This document shows, piece by piece, positions 18,103 to 27,945 of a stretch of 63,026 nt of DNA. Position numbers and translations under genes: made by a program. Numbering within the stretch: the stretch's first letter is position 1; each line of letters opens with the position of its first letter. A model generated the notes under the pieces. It saw only the letters and a program-made list of their open reading frames with translations. It was not told the origin of the DNA and did not search any database. The DNA lies in assembly GCA_945952445.1 (NCBI GenBank), contig CAMFIG010000005.1, forward strand, positions 1-63,026, in the 5' to 3' direction. The stretch is from an uncultured Chlamydiae bacterium (GTDB lineage Bacteria; Chlamydiota; Chlamydiia; Chlamydiales; Rhabdochlamydiaceae).

Positions 18103-18531
18103 ATGGATTTACAAAAATATAAGCAACACTTTATCACTATGGTAGAAGCCGGCTTTATTGCCGTTAATCAAGCCGATGAGGATTCCGCAGTCAAACTATT
18201 TAAAGCTTCTGAGTTGTTGGCTCCTGAGAATCTTCTGCCTAAAATAGGCCTTGGATATCTACATCTTTGCAAGCTCGAGCTGAAACAAGCTTGCAAAATT
18301 TTTGATGATGTTCTAGCCAAAGATCCTAACAATGAGATGGCAAAAGCCTTTTTGGGATTGAGCTACTCTTTGAATCCTACAGAAGTAACGAAAGGGGAGT
18401 CGATTTTGGAAGAAGCCTGCCAAAAGTCAAAAGATCCTATGGTGAAGGGTCTTGCTAGCAGCGCTTTGGAGTTCGTGTCTAAGTTTGTGAAAAAACCCTC
18501 TCCCATGCAGGCTCCTACAAAGAGACAATAA
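18103..18531 (+). CDS. sctG: T3SS needle co-chaperone SctG-like TPR protein (CdsG)
   Basis: 142 residues with about three TPR-like helical hairpins (GFIAVNQADEDSAVKLFKAS, LLPKIGLGYLHLCKLELKQA, NEMAKAFLGLSYSL). YscG/PscG-type chaperones are TPR proteins of this size that cover the needle subunit. It follows sctF by 50 bases and ends the plus-strand T3SS block. The C-terminal ~12 residues are Pro/Lys-rich and probably disordered. Confidence 0.85.
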   Translation: MDLQKYKQHFITMVEAGFIAVNQADEDSAVKLFKASELLAPENLLPKIGLGYLHLCKLELKQACKIFDDVLAKDPNNEMAKAFLGLSYSLNPTEVTKGESILEEACQKSKDPMVKGLASSALEFVSKFVKKPSPMQAPTKRQ

Positions 18532-18547
18532 CCTTAAAATCTTTTCG

Positions 18548-18582
18548 AGACGCGGCTTTAGCTTGGCGTAAGACCCGCGTCT
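18548..18582 (+). terminator. Probable stem-loop terminator after sctG
   Basis: AGACGCGG (18548-18555) pairs with CCGCGTCT (18575-18582). It lies 17 bases after the sctG stop; the following T-rich run is short (TTGTCTT), so termination may be partial. The remaining part of 18532-18832 (about 250 bases) is AT-rich leader for the SNF2 gene with nothing else I can name. Confidence 0.55.
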
Positions 18583-18832
18583 TGTCTTGGGAAAATAGAT
18601 CTGCTTGTAGTTTACGTCTCTTAAAATTTTCAAAGATAAAGCCCGCTTCTTATAGACAAGAATTCCAGAAATTTTTGAACGCTTTCACTGAATTCTAATC
18701 AAAATTATGCTTTTTTCTTGCGATCGTTTTGGAAAAAAGGTACAAAGCATAAATCAGACAAAATAGACGGTCGCAGAATTTGGATAGGAGTGCAACGCTC
18801 GGAGAAGGGCTTAACAGGAAAGAAGTGGTTTT

Positions 18833-21800
18833 ATGATTAATTTTCGCAAACTCAGACAAGATTTTTCTTCGAATATCACCAAAGAAGGAAAGGAGCTTTT
18901 TGATAAGCAAAAAGTGATTTCAGCAAAGCTCGTTCATCTCGATGGAAAAACCATGCGCATCAGTGGAAGGGTATTAGGCCAATATGATAACTGTTATGAG
19001 AGCGAAATAGAAATCGATCGGCAAGAATGCGAAGCCATCGATTCAGATTGTGACTGTCCTTACAATTATGACTGTCAACATATTGCTGCTTTGCTTTTTT
19101 ATCTGGAAGAGAACATCGATAAGATTTTAGTGGATTATTCCAGAGAAACGGATATCGAAGAGATCGCAGAAAAAAATGACATTGCAGAAGACGATAAGCA
19201 TGCTTTAATAGAAAAGCTTAAAGAAGCGGAGACAAAAGAAGTTCAAAGGCAAGAAGAGCTATACCAAAAACAGCTTTTGCAAGAGTATGTTTTCGCCTCT
19301 CAGCTCTTATCGGTTTCTCCTTTTTTTAGAGCGGATCGCAAGCCGGAAGTCGACAAGGCAGAAGTGCATTTAATTTTCTCTTGCCCTGCAGATGTCGAGA
19401 CAAAAGGATATGTGGAAATGCAGCTTGCTCTGCGATTGCCTTATCGATCGAAACCTTTACACGTGCCCCATCTTAAGCAGTTTTTAGAAGCGATCCTCTA
19501 CGAAGAACCGATCTTTATGAGTAGCAAAAAGTACTGTTTCTCTTTGCTGTCTTTTGATCCTGTACAGAGGGAAATGTTAAAGACCATCATGGATCATGCT
19601 CGGTTTGCAGAAGGGACGAATTCAGAAAAAGCTTTGAGAATGGGGTCGATAGACGCAGAGGTATTTGGGATGATCGCCGCGCGTCTTTATGAAGCGGCTT
19701 CCGAACAGCTGTTACAAAATGGTCATGTATTGCAAGAAGAAGATTTGCCTTATTTGCCGGGAATCTATGAAGGAAGTTTAGAACAGCCTTTGCGTTTTTC
19801 TCCAACACACGCAGGGCTTCGCTTTACTTTGGAATATATTTCGCCGCCTACATCGAAGATTTTGGTCAATCCTCTCATTGTGATCGACAAACAGACAGTC
19901 ACCTTGGAAGAGGTGCGTTTTTTCGCCTCCGCAAAGCCGGGCATGTTTTATAAGAACGTTTACTACCGATTCCCAAGTCATATTACGCGGCTTCACCTGA
20001 AGAATTTAAAATCTGTGCGCGACATCACGATACCGGAGCCTTTATTCGGTACCTTTGTCGAAAATGCTCTTCCAGAACTGATGCGGTATGCAGAGATCGA
20101 CAACCGTCATGTGATAGAGTCATTTGTTACATTGCCTTTTACAACCCCTGTAGGGGCCATCTGCGATCTTTCTTTTTTAAATGGGGAATTAGAAGCAATT
20201 CTCCATTTTAATTATGAAGGAATGAAGGTGCCAGCAGATCCCGTTCATTTGCAATACGATCATGTGATGTCTTTTATAAAAGAGCAGGGAGTATTGGCGA
20301 GAGATCTTGTAGAAGAGAGGCGTATTATAGAAGATTTGTTCCAAGACTTCCTTTATAACAGCGAGGTGGGCACTTATATTTCTAAATCAGAAAAAAAGAT
20401 CGTGGAGTTCATGACAGATATCATACCTCGCAATCAACACCGCGTTCAATTCAACTGTCCTCAAAACTTGTTAGACCAATTTATCTATGACCAGACAGAA
20501 TTCGTTTTGCATTTGCGCCACGCTGATAAGGTCGACTCTTATGAGATAGAGCTCGAAGTGCAAGGTTCTTTGAGAGGTGTACGCGTGGATACTTTGTGGG
20601 AGTGCATGGCGACAAAAAAAGCTTTTATCGAACTCGATGTGCCAAAGCCGCGCATGAAAAAAGGGCAAGAAGGATCAAAACTTTCCAAGATTTTAGTTCT
20701 AGATCTGGAGCGCTTAAGCGGAGTGATTAAGTTGTTTGATGAATTGGGCATCGAGATTTTAGAAAACCATGTGTTAGAACGTCCTTTATGGAGTTTGGCG
20801 AGCTTAGATATGGCGCAATTTGAGGGGCTTCCAGTCTCTGTCCATATCAGTGAGAAATTATTAGACATTCGTAAGCAGATGCTGGGAGAATCCCAGCTTG
20901 CATTTTCCGATGTGCCTAAAAATGTGAAAGCGACTCTTCGGTCTTACCAGGTAGAAGGGGTGCATTGGCTGGAGCGTTTGAGGTCTATGTACTTAAATGG
21001 GATTTTAGCAGATGACATGGGGCTAGGGAAAACTTTGCAGGCGATTGTCACCATTTCTCAGAATAAAAAGGTAAAAGATGGGCCATCGCTGATTGTATGT
21101 CCAACTTCTCTTCTCTATAACTGGAAAGAGGAGTTTGCAAAATTTAACGATCAATTAAAGGTGACTGTCATCGATGGAGTCCCTTCGGTGCGTAAAAAGG
21201 TTATTGAAAATATCAGCCATTACGATGTTGTGATTACTTCGTATACTCTGCTGCAAAAAGACATAGAAACCTATCGAGAAGTCCCTTTTTCTTATGTGAT
21301 TCTCGATGAAGCACAGCATATCAAAAACCGAGGGACGCGCAATGCCAAATCGGTCAAAATGGTACAAGCGGATCATCGGTTAATTCTATCTGGTACGCCA
21401 ATTGAGAATTCTCTGGATGAGCTTTGGAGCCTTTTTGACTTTTTAATGCCCGGCTTTTTGAGCAGCTACGATCGATTTGTAGAAAAATATGTAAGAGTTT
21501 CCGGAAGCGAACAGATGCAGAACTTGGAATTTCTTCGCAAAAAAGTATCTCCTTTTATTTTACGGCGTATGAAAAGCGATGTGTTGGATGATCTACCTCC
21601 CGTTTCCGAGATTGTATATCATTGCCAACTCAGCGAAGTGCAGCAGCAGCTTTACCGTTCTTATGCAGAATCAGCCCGCGATGAGCTTGTGAAATTAGTG
21701 CAAAGAGATGGATTCGACCGGGTGCAAATTCATGTGCTTGCCACATTGACGCGCTTAAAACAAATTTGCTGCCATCCGGCGATCTTTGCAAAGGAGAAAG

Positions 21801-22324
21801 CGGAACCCGGAGACTCGGCTAAATATGATATGCTATTAGATCTGCTGCAAACGCTTGTAGAAGGCAGGCATAAGACGGTAATTTTTTCGCAATATACGAA
21901 GATGCTGCAAATCATGAAAGCCGACTTTGAGCAGATGGGAATCCGTTTTGTCTATCTCGATGGTTCAAGCAAAAATCGCCTAGAAGTAGTGAAACAGTTT
22001 AATGAAGAGGAGTCGATCTCCGTATTTTTAGTCTCTTTAAAAGCTGGGGGGACGGGACTCAACCTTGTTGGTGCTGATACGGTCATCCACTATGATATGT
22101 GGTGGAACCCGGCCGTAGAAAACCAGGCGACTGACCGCGTGCATCGGTTGGGTCAAAAAAGTTCTGTGTCTGCATATAAATTGATTACTTTAGGGACGAT
22201 TGAAGAGAAAATTGCAGAAATGCAGAAGAGAAAAAAAGGATTGGTCAAGAAAGTCGTAAGCTGCGATGATGAAGCCATTGCAAAACTCACGTGGGAAGAT
22301 GTCCTGGAGTTATTGAAGACATAA
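18833..22324 (+). CDS. SNF2/Rad54-family helicase with N-terminal SWIM zinc finger
   Basis: 1163 residues. Residues ~60-85 carry a SWIM-type zinc motif (DCDCPYNYDCQHIAALLFYL). A long middle region (about 130-690) contains the SNF2-associated bacterial domain. The helicase core follows: Walker A GLGKTLQAIV, DEAQ box VILDEAQHIKN, motif III LSGTPIENSLDELWSLF, then the C-terminal lobe with FSQYTKMLQIM, SLKAGGTGLNL and QATDRVHRLGQ. It should translocate on double-stranded DNA and remodel protein-DNA complexes. The order with mreB next matches CT708-CT709 of Chlamydiaceae. It is preceded by a 300-base leader. Confidence 0.93.
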   Translation: MINFRKLRQDFSSNITKEGKELFDKQKVISAKLVHLDGKTMRISGRVLGQYDNCYESEIEIDRQECEAIDSDCDCPYNYDCQHIAALLFYLEENIDKILVDYSRETDIEEIAEKNDIAEDDKHALIEKLKEAETKEVQRQEELYQKQLLQEYVFASQLLSVSPFFRADRKPEVDKAEVHLIFSCPADVETKGYVEMQLALRLPYRSKPLHVPHLKQFLEAILYEEPIFMSSKKYCFSLLSFDPVQREMLKTIMDHARFAEGTNSEKALRMGSIDAEVFGMIAARLYEAASEQLLQNGHVLQEEDLPYLPGIYEGSLEQPLRFSPTHAGLRFTLEYISPPTSKILVNPLIVIDKQTVTLEEVRFFASAKPGMFYKNVYYRFPSHITRLHLKNLKSVRDITIPEPLFGTFVENALPELMRYAEIDNRHVIESFVTLPFTTPVGAICDLSFLNGELEAILHFNYEGMKVPADPVHLQYDHVMSFIKEQGVLARDLVEERRIIEDLFQDFLYNSEVGTYISKSEKKIVEFMTDIIPRNQHRVQFNCPQNLLDQFIYDQTEFVLHLRHADKVDSYEIELEVQGSLRGVRVDTLWECMATKKAFIELDVPKPRMKKGQEGSKLSKILVLDLERLSGVIKLFDELGIEILENHVLERPLWSLASLDMAQFEGLPVSVHISEKLLDIRKQMLGESQLAFSDVPKNVKATLRSYQVEGVHWLERLRSMYLNGILADDMGLGKTLQAIVTISQNKKVKDGPSLIVCPTSLLYNWKEEFAKFNDQLKVTVIDGVPSVRKKVIENISHYDVVITSYTLLQKDIETYREVPFSYVILDEAQHIKNRGTRNAKSVKMVQADHRLILSGTPIENSLDELWSLFDFLMPGFLSSYDRFVEKYVRVSGSEQMQNLEFLRKKVSPFILRRMKSDVLDDLPPVSEIVYHCQLSEVQQQLYRSYAESARDELVKLVQRDGFDRVQIHVLATLTRLKQICCHPAIFAKEKAEPGDSAKYDMLLDLLQTLVEGRHKTVIFSQYTKMLQIMKADFEQMGIRFVYLDGSSKNRLEVVKQFNEEESISVFLVSLKAGGTGLNLVGADTVIHYDMWWNPAVENQATDRVHRLGQKSSVSAYKLITLGTIEEKIAEMQKRKKGLVKKVVSCDDEAIAKLTWEDVLELLKT

Positions 22325-22333
22325 AAGGAATAT

Positions 22334-23431
22334 ATGGTGACGAAAGATCAGGTAAGTTTAAAACATGTCTTCCAGAAAATTTCGGATGTACTGTTAGGAA
22401 GGGCTGGTCAGTTTTCAGGTCTCTTTTCTAGCGATATCGGCATAGACTTGGGAACGGCTAATACTCTTGTGTTTGTAAAAGGAAAAGGGATCGTCTTGGC
22501 AGAACCATCCGTGGTTGCTGTTGATTCCATGACAAATGAAGTTCTTGCCGTAGGCCATAAAGCGAAGGCAATGCTCGGTAAAACCCCAAGGAAAATCCAT
22601 GCTGTCCGTCCCATGAAAGATGGGGTCATTGCTGACTTTGAGATCGCAGAGGGGATGCTGAAGGCATTGATCAAAAGAGTCACTCCTGCGAGGAGTTTGA
22701 TTCGGCCAAAAATTTTAATTGCTGTCCCTTCCGGGATTACGGGAGTGGAAAAAAGAGCCGTAGAGGATTCTGCTCTGCGAGCGGGAGCGCAAGAAGTGAT
22801 TCTCATCGAAGAGCCTATGGCTGCAGCGATCGGCGTCGATTTGCCAGTGCATGAGCCTTCTGCTAATATGATTATTGATATTGGAGGCGGCACCACGGAA
22901 ATTGCGATCATCTCTTTAGGAGGGATTGTAGAAGCTCGTTCTTTGCGGATTGCCGGCGATGAATTTGATGAGTGCGTTATCAATTACATGCGCCGTACAT
23001 ATAACTTGATGATTGGACCAAGAACTGCAGAAGAGATCAAAATGAGCATAGGTTCAGCTTATCCATTAGGCGACCATGAGCTAGAGATGGAAGTTCGAGG
23101 AAGAGATCAGGTGGCGGGGCTTCCTATTACCAAGAGGATCAACTCTGTGGAGATCCGAGAGTGTCTGGCCGAACCTATCCAGCAGATCATCGAAAGTGTC
23201 AAGCTTACTTTAGAGAAATGCCCTCCGGAGCTCGCTGCAGATCTTGTGGAGAGGGGAATGGTTCTTGCGGGGGGAGGTGCTTTAATCAAAGGACTGGATA
23301 AGGCTTTGATTAAAGAAACAGGTCTTCCTGTGATTGTTGCTCCCAATCCTCTTCTTGCCGTCTGTTTGGGAACCGGAAAAGCGCTAGAATATCTTGACAA
23401 ATTCAAGAAGAGAAAAGCGCTAGCCATATAA
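22334..23431 (+). CDS. mreB: MreB actin-like cell-shape/division protein
   Basis: 365 residues. Phosphate-1 loop [19 protein letters not shown], phosphate-2 [19 protein letters not shown], and adenosine motif [12 protein letters not shown]. In Chlamydiae, which mostly lack FtsZ, MreB drives septal peptidoglycan synthesis and division. An N-terminal extension of ~33 residues before the actin fold contains an amphipathic stretch ([21 protein letters not shown]), reminiscent of the membrane-binding extension of chlamydial MreB. It starts 9 bases after the SNF2 stop. Confidence 0.97.
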   Translation: MVTKDQVSLKHVFQKISDVLLGRAGQFSGLFSSDIGIDLGTANTLVFVKGKGIVLAEPSVVAVDSMTNEVLAVGHKAKAMLGKTPRKIHAVRPMKDGVIADFEIAEGMLKALIKRVTPARSLIRPKILIAVPSGITGVEKRAVEDSALRAGAQEVILIEEPMAAAIGVDLPVHEPSANMIIDIGGGTTEIAIISLGGIVEARSLRIAGDEFDECVINYMRRTYNLMIGPRTAEEIKMSIGSAYPLGDHELEMEVRGRDQVAGLPITKRINSVEIRECLAEPIQQIIESVKLTLEKCPPELAADLVERGMVLAGGGALIKGLDKALIKETGLPVIVAPNPLLAVCLGTGKALEYLDKFKKRKALAI

Positions 23432-23433
23432 TC

Positions 23434-23877
23434 ATGCGCCTTTTGATCCAGAGAGTCCTGCGTGCGGAAGTTTTTGTAGCTAAAGAGAGCAAAGGCTCAA
23501 TTGGCCGAGGGGCTCTTCTTTTTTTAGGCATTCATCGCGAAGATAGTCCCCTGCAGGTAGAGTGGCTTGTTGAGAAATTTGTGCATCTTCGTCTGTTTGC
23601 AGGTTCTGATGGAAAAATGGATCGGTCCATCTTAGATGAGCAAGCTGAAGTGCTTGTCGTTTCTCAGTTTACCTTATATGGAGAGTGCTCCAAAGGCAGA
23701 AGACCCGATTTTTTTTCTGCAGCACCCCCAGCAGTGGCATTGCCTCTCTATGAATTGTTTTTGTCTAAACTTCGCGTTTATCCTATTAAAGTAGAGTCGG
23801 GAATATTTAAGGCCCACATGGAAGTGAGCCTTATCAACGATGGCCCCGTCACCTTGCTTGTAGATACAAAGTCTTAG
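23434..23877 (+). CDS. dtd: D-aminoacyl-tRNA deacylase Dtd
   Basis: 147 residues, the normal length. The conserved SQFTLYG motif (residues ~80-86) and the C-terminal [11 protein letters not shown] contain the invariant elements of the Dtd fold; GP is the cross-subunit Gly-cisPro motif that rejects L-aminoacyl-tRNA. It removes D-amino acids or glycine mischarged on tRNA. The start codon is only 2 bases after the mreB stop, so translation is coupled. The 3' end overlaps ndk on the other strand by 4 bases. Confidence 0.95.
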   Translation: MRLLIQRVLRAEVFVAKESKGSIGRGALLFLGIHREDSPLQVEWLVEKFVHLRLFAGSDGKMDRSILDEQAEVLVVSQFTLYGECSKGRRPDFFSAAPPAVALPLYELFLSKLRVYPIKVESGIFKAHMEVSLINDGPVTLLVDTKS

Positions 23878-24296
23878 CGAGGAAATAGCTCTTGGGGTTT
23901 AAAGAAAAATGCAATTTCTGTTTTGGCTGTTTCTGCGCTATCTGAGCCATGGATTGCATTCTTGTCGATTGTTTTTGCGAAATCAGCCCGGATGGTTCCA
24001 GCTTCTGCTTCTTTGGGGTTTGTAGCTCCCATCAGTTTGCGGTTCTTTGCGATCGCGTCTTCTCCTTGCAGAACGGATATAAGCACAGGTCCCATTGTCA
24101 TGAAGGAAACGAGTTCTTGGAAGAAGGGGCGGTGTGCATGCACAGCATAGAAGCCTTTTGCTTGCTCAGTTGACAGATGGAGCATTTTGGCTGCGATGAT
24201 TTTGAGGCCTGCTTTTTCAAAGCGGGCAAGGATGCTGCCGATATGGTTGTCGCCTACGGCATCGGGCTTAATGATAGATAATGTTTGTTCGATCAT
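23874..24296 (-). CDS. ndk: Nucleoside diphosphate kinase
   Basis: 140 residues. Active-site histidine in NAIHGSDS, N-terminal IIKPDAV, and the [14 protein letters not shown] segment typical of Ndk. It balances nucleoside triphosphate pools via a phosphohistidine intermediate. Convergent with dtd and divergent from the glycosyltransferase gene; the ~105-base region between 24297 and 24401 holds promoters for both. Confidence 0.97.
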   Translation of the reverse strand: MIEQTLSIIKPDAVGDNHIGSILARFEKAGLKIIAAKMLHLSTEQAKGFYAVHAHRPFFQELVSFMTMGPVLISVLQGEDAIAKNRKLMGATNPKEAEAGTIRADFAKTIDKNAIHGSDSAETAKTEIAFFFKPQELFPR

Positions 24297-24401
24297 TGCG
24301 ATCTCTCCTTAGAAAAATTTAGAATTCAACACCCTGAAATTATAGAAATATGCTAGATTATTCTCACTGTCTATTTACAGATCAGCGAGGAATTTTTTTT
24401 G

Positions 24402-25490
24402 ATGACGACCTATGGCAACTACCCCGACTTGCAGAAAATAAAAAAAATACTAGTGGTGAAAATGAGGCATCATGGGGACGTTCTTTTAACCTCTCCGGTA
24501 TTTTCTCTTTTAAAACAATATTTACCTCAAGCAGATATAGATGCTTTTATTTATGAGGATACCCTGCCCATGTTAGAAGGGCATCCCGCCATCCAGTCAT
24601 TTATTCTCTATAATAGAAATTGGAAAAAGGCAGGTTTTTGGAAGAAAATCAGAAAAGAGCTCTCGCTTCTTTGGCTGATTCGAAAAAATCAATACGATCT
24701 TGTCATCAATCTAACCGAGGGAGACCGAGGAGCGATTGTCGCTTGGGTTTCGGGGAGTCTTTATAAGGTGGGATTGGATGCGGGCCGTAAGGGGTTTTTA
24801 GGAAAAAATAAGATCTACACGCACCTTGTAAAAACACCTTCTACGCCCCGCCATACTGTGGAAAAACAATTAGATAGCCTCCGCAGGATCGGAATTTTCC
24901 CTTTGGAGGAAGAACGGAGCTTGTTTCTTCATATTCCTGAGTCTGCAAAAGAGAATATCCTTATGCGGCTAAAGAAAGAGGGGATAGATCCGAAAGACTG
25001 CGTTGTGGTGCATCCTGTCTCTCGTTGGCGTTTTAAATGTCTTCCCGCTTCTTTGATCGCACAAGCAATTCGCCATATAGAGCAGCAAGGAAAAAAGGTG
25101 GTGCTCACTTCAGGACCCGATCCTGTAGAGCTGCAGATGCTTGATGACATTCTATCTCAGGTTCCCGGTCATCAAGTGCTGAATCTGGGAGGAAAGATTT
25201 CGTTAAAAGAGCTTTCTGCTTTGATTTCTCTTTCCAGACTCGTTGTTTGTGTAGACTCCGTACCTTTGCATATTGCGTCTGCTGTCAGAACTCCGGTTGT
25301 GGTCTTCTTTGGTCCTTCTTCTGAGAAAAATTGGGGGCCTTGGATGCATCCCCATAGCAAGGTGATTTCATCAGAAATGTCTTGTAGGCCTTGTTTTCAA
25401 GATGGGTGCGGTGGAAGTAAAAAAAGCGATTGTTTGTATTCTTTAAATCCTAAACGCATCGCCGCTGCCATCGATGCTTTACTGTCTTAA
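24402..25490 (+). CDS. Glycosyltransferase family 9, heptosyltransferase-like (WaaQ/RfaQ-type)
   Basis: About 362 residues; start chosen at ATG 24402. GT-B fold enzyme of the ADP-heptose:LPS heptosyltransferase family: N-terminal ILVVKMRHHGDVLLTSPV (nucleotide-sugar-family signature), VVHPVSRWRFKCLP at the start of the second domain, then VVCVDSVPLHIASAVRTPVVVFFGPSSE, the donor-binding region. It would add heptose or a related sugar to the LPS core. Two Cys-rich turns near the end (CRPCFQDGCGGSKKSDC) are common in this subfamily. Chlamydiaceae LPS lacks heptose, which fits an environmental chlamydia. Confidence 0.88.
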   Translation: MTTYGNYPDLQKIKKILVVKMRHHGDVLLTSPVFSLLKQYLPQADIDAFIYEDTLPMLEGHPAIQSFILYNRNWKKAGFWKKIRKELSLLWLIRKNQYDLVINLTEGDRGAIVAWVSGSLYKVGLDAGRKGFLGKNKIYTHLVKTPSTPRHTVEKQLDSLRRIGIFPLEEERSLFLHIPESAKENILMRLKKEGIDPKDCVVVHPVSRWRFKCLPASLIAQAIRHIEQQGKKVVLTSGPDPVELQMLDDILSQVPGHQVLNLGGKISLKELSALISLSRLVVCVDSVPLHIASAVRTPVVVFFGPSSEKNWGPWMHPHSKVISSEMSCRPCFQDGCGGSKKSDCLYSLNPKRIAAAIDALLS

Positions 25491-25710
25491 AGAAGAGTCC
25501 TTAAGTCATCTGCCGTGTTACCTGGTCTTTAATTGTGGACATAGGTACAAAAAGACTTTCTCCTGTTTGATGAGCGGATTATAAAATTTTAGTTCTTTGA
25601 GCATATAACGCCTTCTGTAAGGAGTACTTGACACTTTTATGTGTTTATTGCCTAGCGTACATTACAGTCCTTCCCGGTGTAATCGATATTTTGCTGTTTT
25701 AAAATAGTGC

Positions 25711-25827
25711 TTTTGGCCGAAAAATGGCCGTATTTTGATAGATACGGCCAAAAAAACTAGAAAAATGGCCGTATTAAGGGAGATAGTGGCCGTTATGAGT
25801 GTACGTGATAATAAAATGGCTGTATTA
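25711..25827. promoter_or_regulatory. Repeated GGCCGTA motifs, candidate autoregulatory operator
   Basis: AAAATGGCCGTATT occurs at 25721-25734 and 25762-25775, a one-base variant (AAAATGGCTGTATT) at 25813-25826, related GGCC sites at about 25714 and 25788, and an inverted copy at 25742-25749. TGGCCGTA (25725-25732) and TACGGCCA (25742-25749) form an 8-bp perfect inverted repeat. The array overlaps possible start codons of the wHTH-Fic gene, so its own DNA-binding domain is a plausible ligand. The spacing (41 and 51 bases) is not one helical turn. Confidence 0.55.
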
Positions 25828-27135
25828 AGGCAGTTGGGCCTGGAGTCTGTTCCGGTCAGCTTGTCTGAACTCATGTTGCGCCTTGGAGATGGCTTTAAAG
25901 AGCCTTCCGTTAGGCGATGGTTTAGTCTTTTAATTGAAGAGGGAGTTGTTAAGAAAATTGGTCACAAAAGAGCGACTAAATACCTTGCAGCAGGACGCTC
26001 TAAAGAGAATGCTCATGGCGTGAGTAGTTGTTTTAGTTCCTCAAGTTTAGAAGCAATCGAGATAGTAAAACGGCCTTGATTCGAACGTTCCCCCATCACC
26101 TACATAGAAAGCTGGCTGGATAGTTATCAGCCGAACGTTAGCTACTATTTGGAAGAAAGACTGAGCAAACAGTTGCGAGTATCAGGGCAGAGATCTAGTA
26201 ATCAAGATCCGGCCGGCACATACGCACATCAGATTTTTAATAGACTTATTATCGATCTATCTTATAACTCATCGCGTTTGGAAGGAAATACCTACTCTCT
26301 TTTAGATACGGAGAAACTACTTCTTCATGGTCATACTGCGGAGGGAAAATTAGATGAAGAGAAGTCGATGATTCTGAACCATAAAGAAGCAATTCGCTAT
26401 CTTGTTGATAATGCACCAAGGATTGAAGTCAGTCGCAATGTCATCTGTGCGCTGCATTACCTTTTGTCTGACGGTCTTGTGGAACCGTCAGAAGCCGGGA
26501 AGATTCGTAGACATGGCATTCGTATCGGAGGATCTACATATATTCCTTTTGAAGATCCAAAGAGCTTGGAGCTACAACTTGAGAAAATAACTGCTAAAGC
26601 AGCGCAAATATGCGATCCTTACGAGCAGAGTATCTTTCTTTTGGTACACATCAGCTATTTGCAAGCTTTTACGGATGTAAATAAGAGAACGGCGCGTTTA
26701 TCCGCAAATATCTCACTGATTCAAAGCAATCTTGTGCCGTTAGCGTTTTGCGATGTCCGAGTTGATGACTATATGTCGGCTATGATTGCAATATATGAAT
26801 TGCAAGATGTTCGACCATTGGTAGACCTTTATGTGTATTCCTATCTTCGTACTTGTGCTGCTTATAATGCAACTGTTAAAGCTAGGGGCTTTGATGAAGT
26901 GCGAGTGCGTTATAGAAGGGAGAGAAGGGAAGTTGTCAGAGAAGTAATTTTACAAGGATTGGCTAAGGTACAATGGGAGCAGTATATCGAAAAAAAAGCA
27001 AGACAACTGGTACCTGCTGACTATGCTGCTTTTATAGAAGATGTCATGGAAGATTTAGCCCAAATGGATGAGAGCCGTTTGGCGGGACTAGGGATAACGC
27101 CGGAACAGTTAAAAGCATGGCTAAGAGGATTATAA
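25765..27135 (+). pseudogene. Winged-helix/Fic-family gene interrupted by an in-frame TGA
   Basis: Two open parts lie in the same frame, split only by TGA at 26077-26079. The 5' part has a winged-helix-like stretch (SVRRWFSLLIEEGVVKKIGHKRATKYL) and ends EAIEIVKRP. After the stop, translation continues FERSPITYIESWLDSYQPN, the expected continuation of this Fic family's KRPL.ER.P.xY...FLD.Y.PN segment, so the stop probably replaced Leu (TTA to TGA). The 3' part has an inhibitory-helix-like motif SSRLEG and a core QAFTDVNKR in which the Fic catalytic His, Pro and Gly are Q, A and V. The start is uncertain: ATGs at 25765, 25795 and 25816 are all possible. The 3' end overlaps lptB convergently by 6 bases. 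Confidence 0.8.
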
Positions 27136-27945
27136 ACGAAAATCTTCTCCAAAATAGGATCTGCGCGCTTCCTTGCTTTGCAAGAGCTCATTGACAGTGC
27201 CAGAGAGAAGGACTTTTCCTTCGCGGATCAGATAACTTCGGTCTACAATGGAAAAAATCTCCCGCGCATTATGATCTGTGATCAAAATGCTGATCCCTTT
27301 GTTTTTTAAAAGAAGGATCATCTTTTTCACATCTTGTACTGCAATGGGATCGATGTTGGCAAAAGGCTCATCTAAGAGCAGAAGAGAAGGCTCAGTGACA
27401 AGCGCTCTTGTGATTTCAAGTCTTCTTCTTTCTCCGCCAGACAAAGTGCTAGCCTTTTTCTTCGCGTGCTTCTCGAGGTGGAGTTCTTGGAGAAGCCTTT
27501 GGAGTCGGATAGTTCTCTCTTGGTGCGTAAGAGAGAGAGTTTCTAGGATGCACAAGATATTTTCTTCAACGGAAAGATTGCGGAAGACAGAGGGCTCTTG
27601 CGCTAAGTACCCCATCCCCATGCGGGCTCGTTCATGGATCGGTAGATGGGTGACTTCTTGATTATTAAAAAAAACATGGCCGTCATCAGGGGAGATAAGT
27701 CCTATGGTCATATAAAAGGCTGTTGTTTTCCCGGCGCCGTTGGGTCCTAAAAGTCCGACGACTTCTCCTTGAGCCACTTCAAAGTCAAGTCCGTTGACAA
27801 CAAACTTGCCCCCATATGTTTTTTTGAGCTGTTCCGTTTTTAAAATCGGGGGTCTTTTCTGTCTGTGGGATTCCCGAATGGGGATGCTTTCTAAGCTGAC
27901 TTGCGGTTTTGCTGGCTTGGAGTCTAGATCCAGGGAGTTACTCAT
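27130..27945 (-). CDS. lptB: LPS export ABC transporter ATPase LptB
   Basis: 271 residues. Walker A GPNGAGKT, Q-loop region LAQEPSVFRNLSVEENI (LptB-type), signature LSGGERRRLEITRAL, Walker B SLLLLDEPFANIDPIA and switch His in LITDHNAREIF. Compared with the usual ~240 residues there is an N-terminal extension of ~35 residues before ILKTEQLKKTYGG. It powers extraction of LPS from the inner membrane with LptFG. It overlaps the OstA-like gene by 8 bases, completing the kdsA-lptC-lptA/ostA-lptB operon. Confidence 0.95.
   Translation of the reverse strand: MSNSLDLDSKPAKPQVSLESIPIRESHRQKRPPILKTEQLKKTYGGKFVVNGLDFEVAQGEVVGLLGPNGAGKTTAFYMTIGLISPDDGHVFFNNQEVTHLPIHERARMGMGYLAQEPSVFRNLSVEENILCILETLSLTHQERTIRLQRLLQELHLEKHAKKKASTLSGGERRRLEITRALVTEPSLLLLDEPFANIDPIAVQDVKKMILLLKNKGISILITDHNAREIFSIVDRSYLIREGKVLLSGTVNELLQSKEARRSYFGEDFRL

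Noticed and set aside
22408-22983. Antisense frame inside mreB
   Set aside because: Shadow of a highly conserved gene.
25628-25660. TTGACA at 25628-25633 as a promoter for the Fic gene
   Set aside because: Good -35 hexamer, but no acceptable -10 at 16-18 bases.
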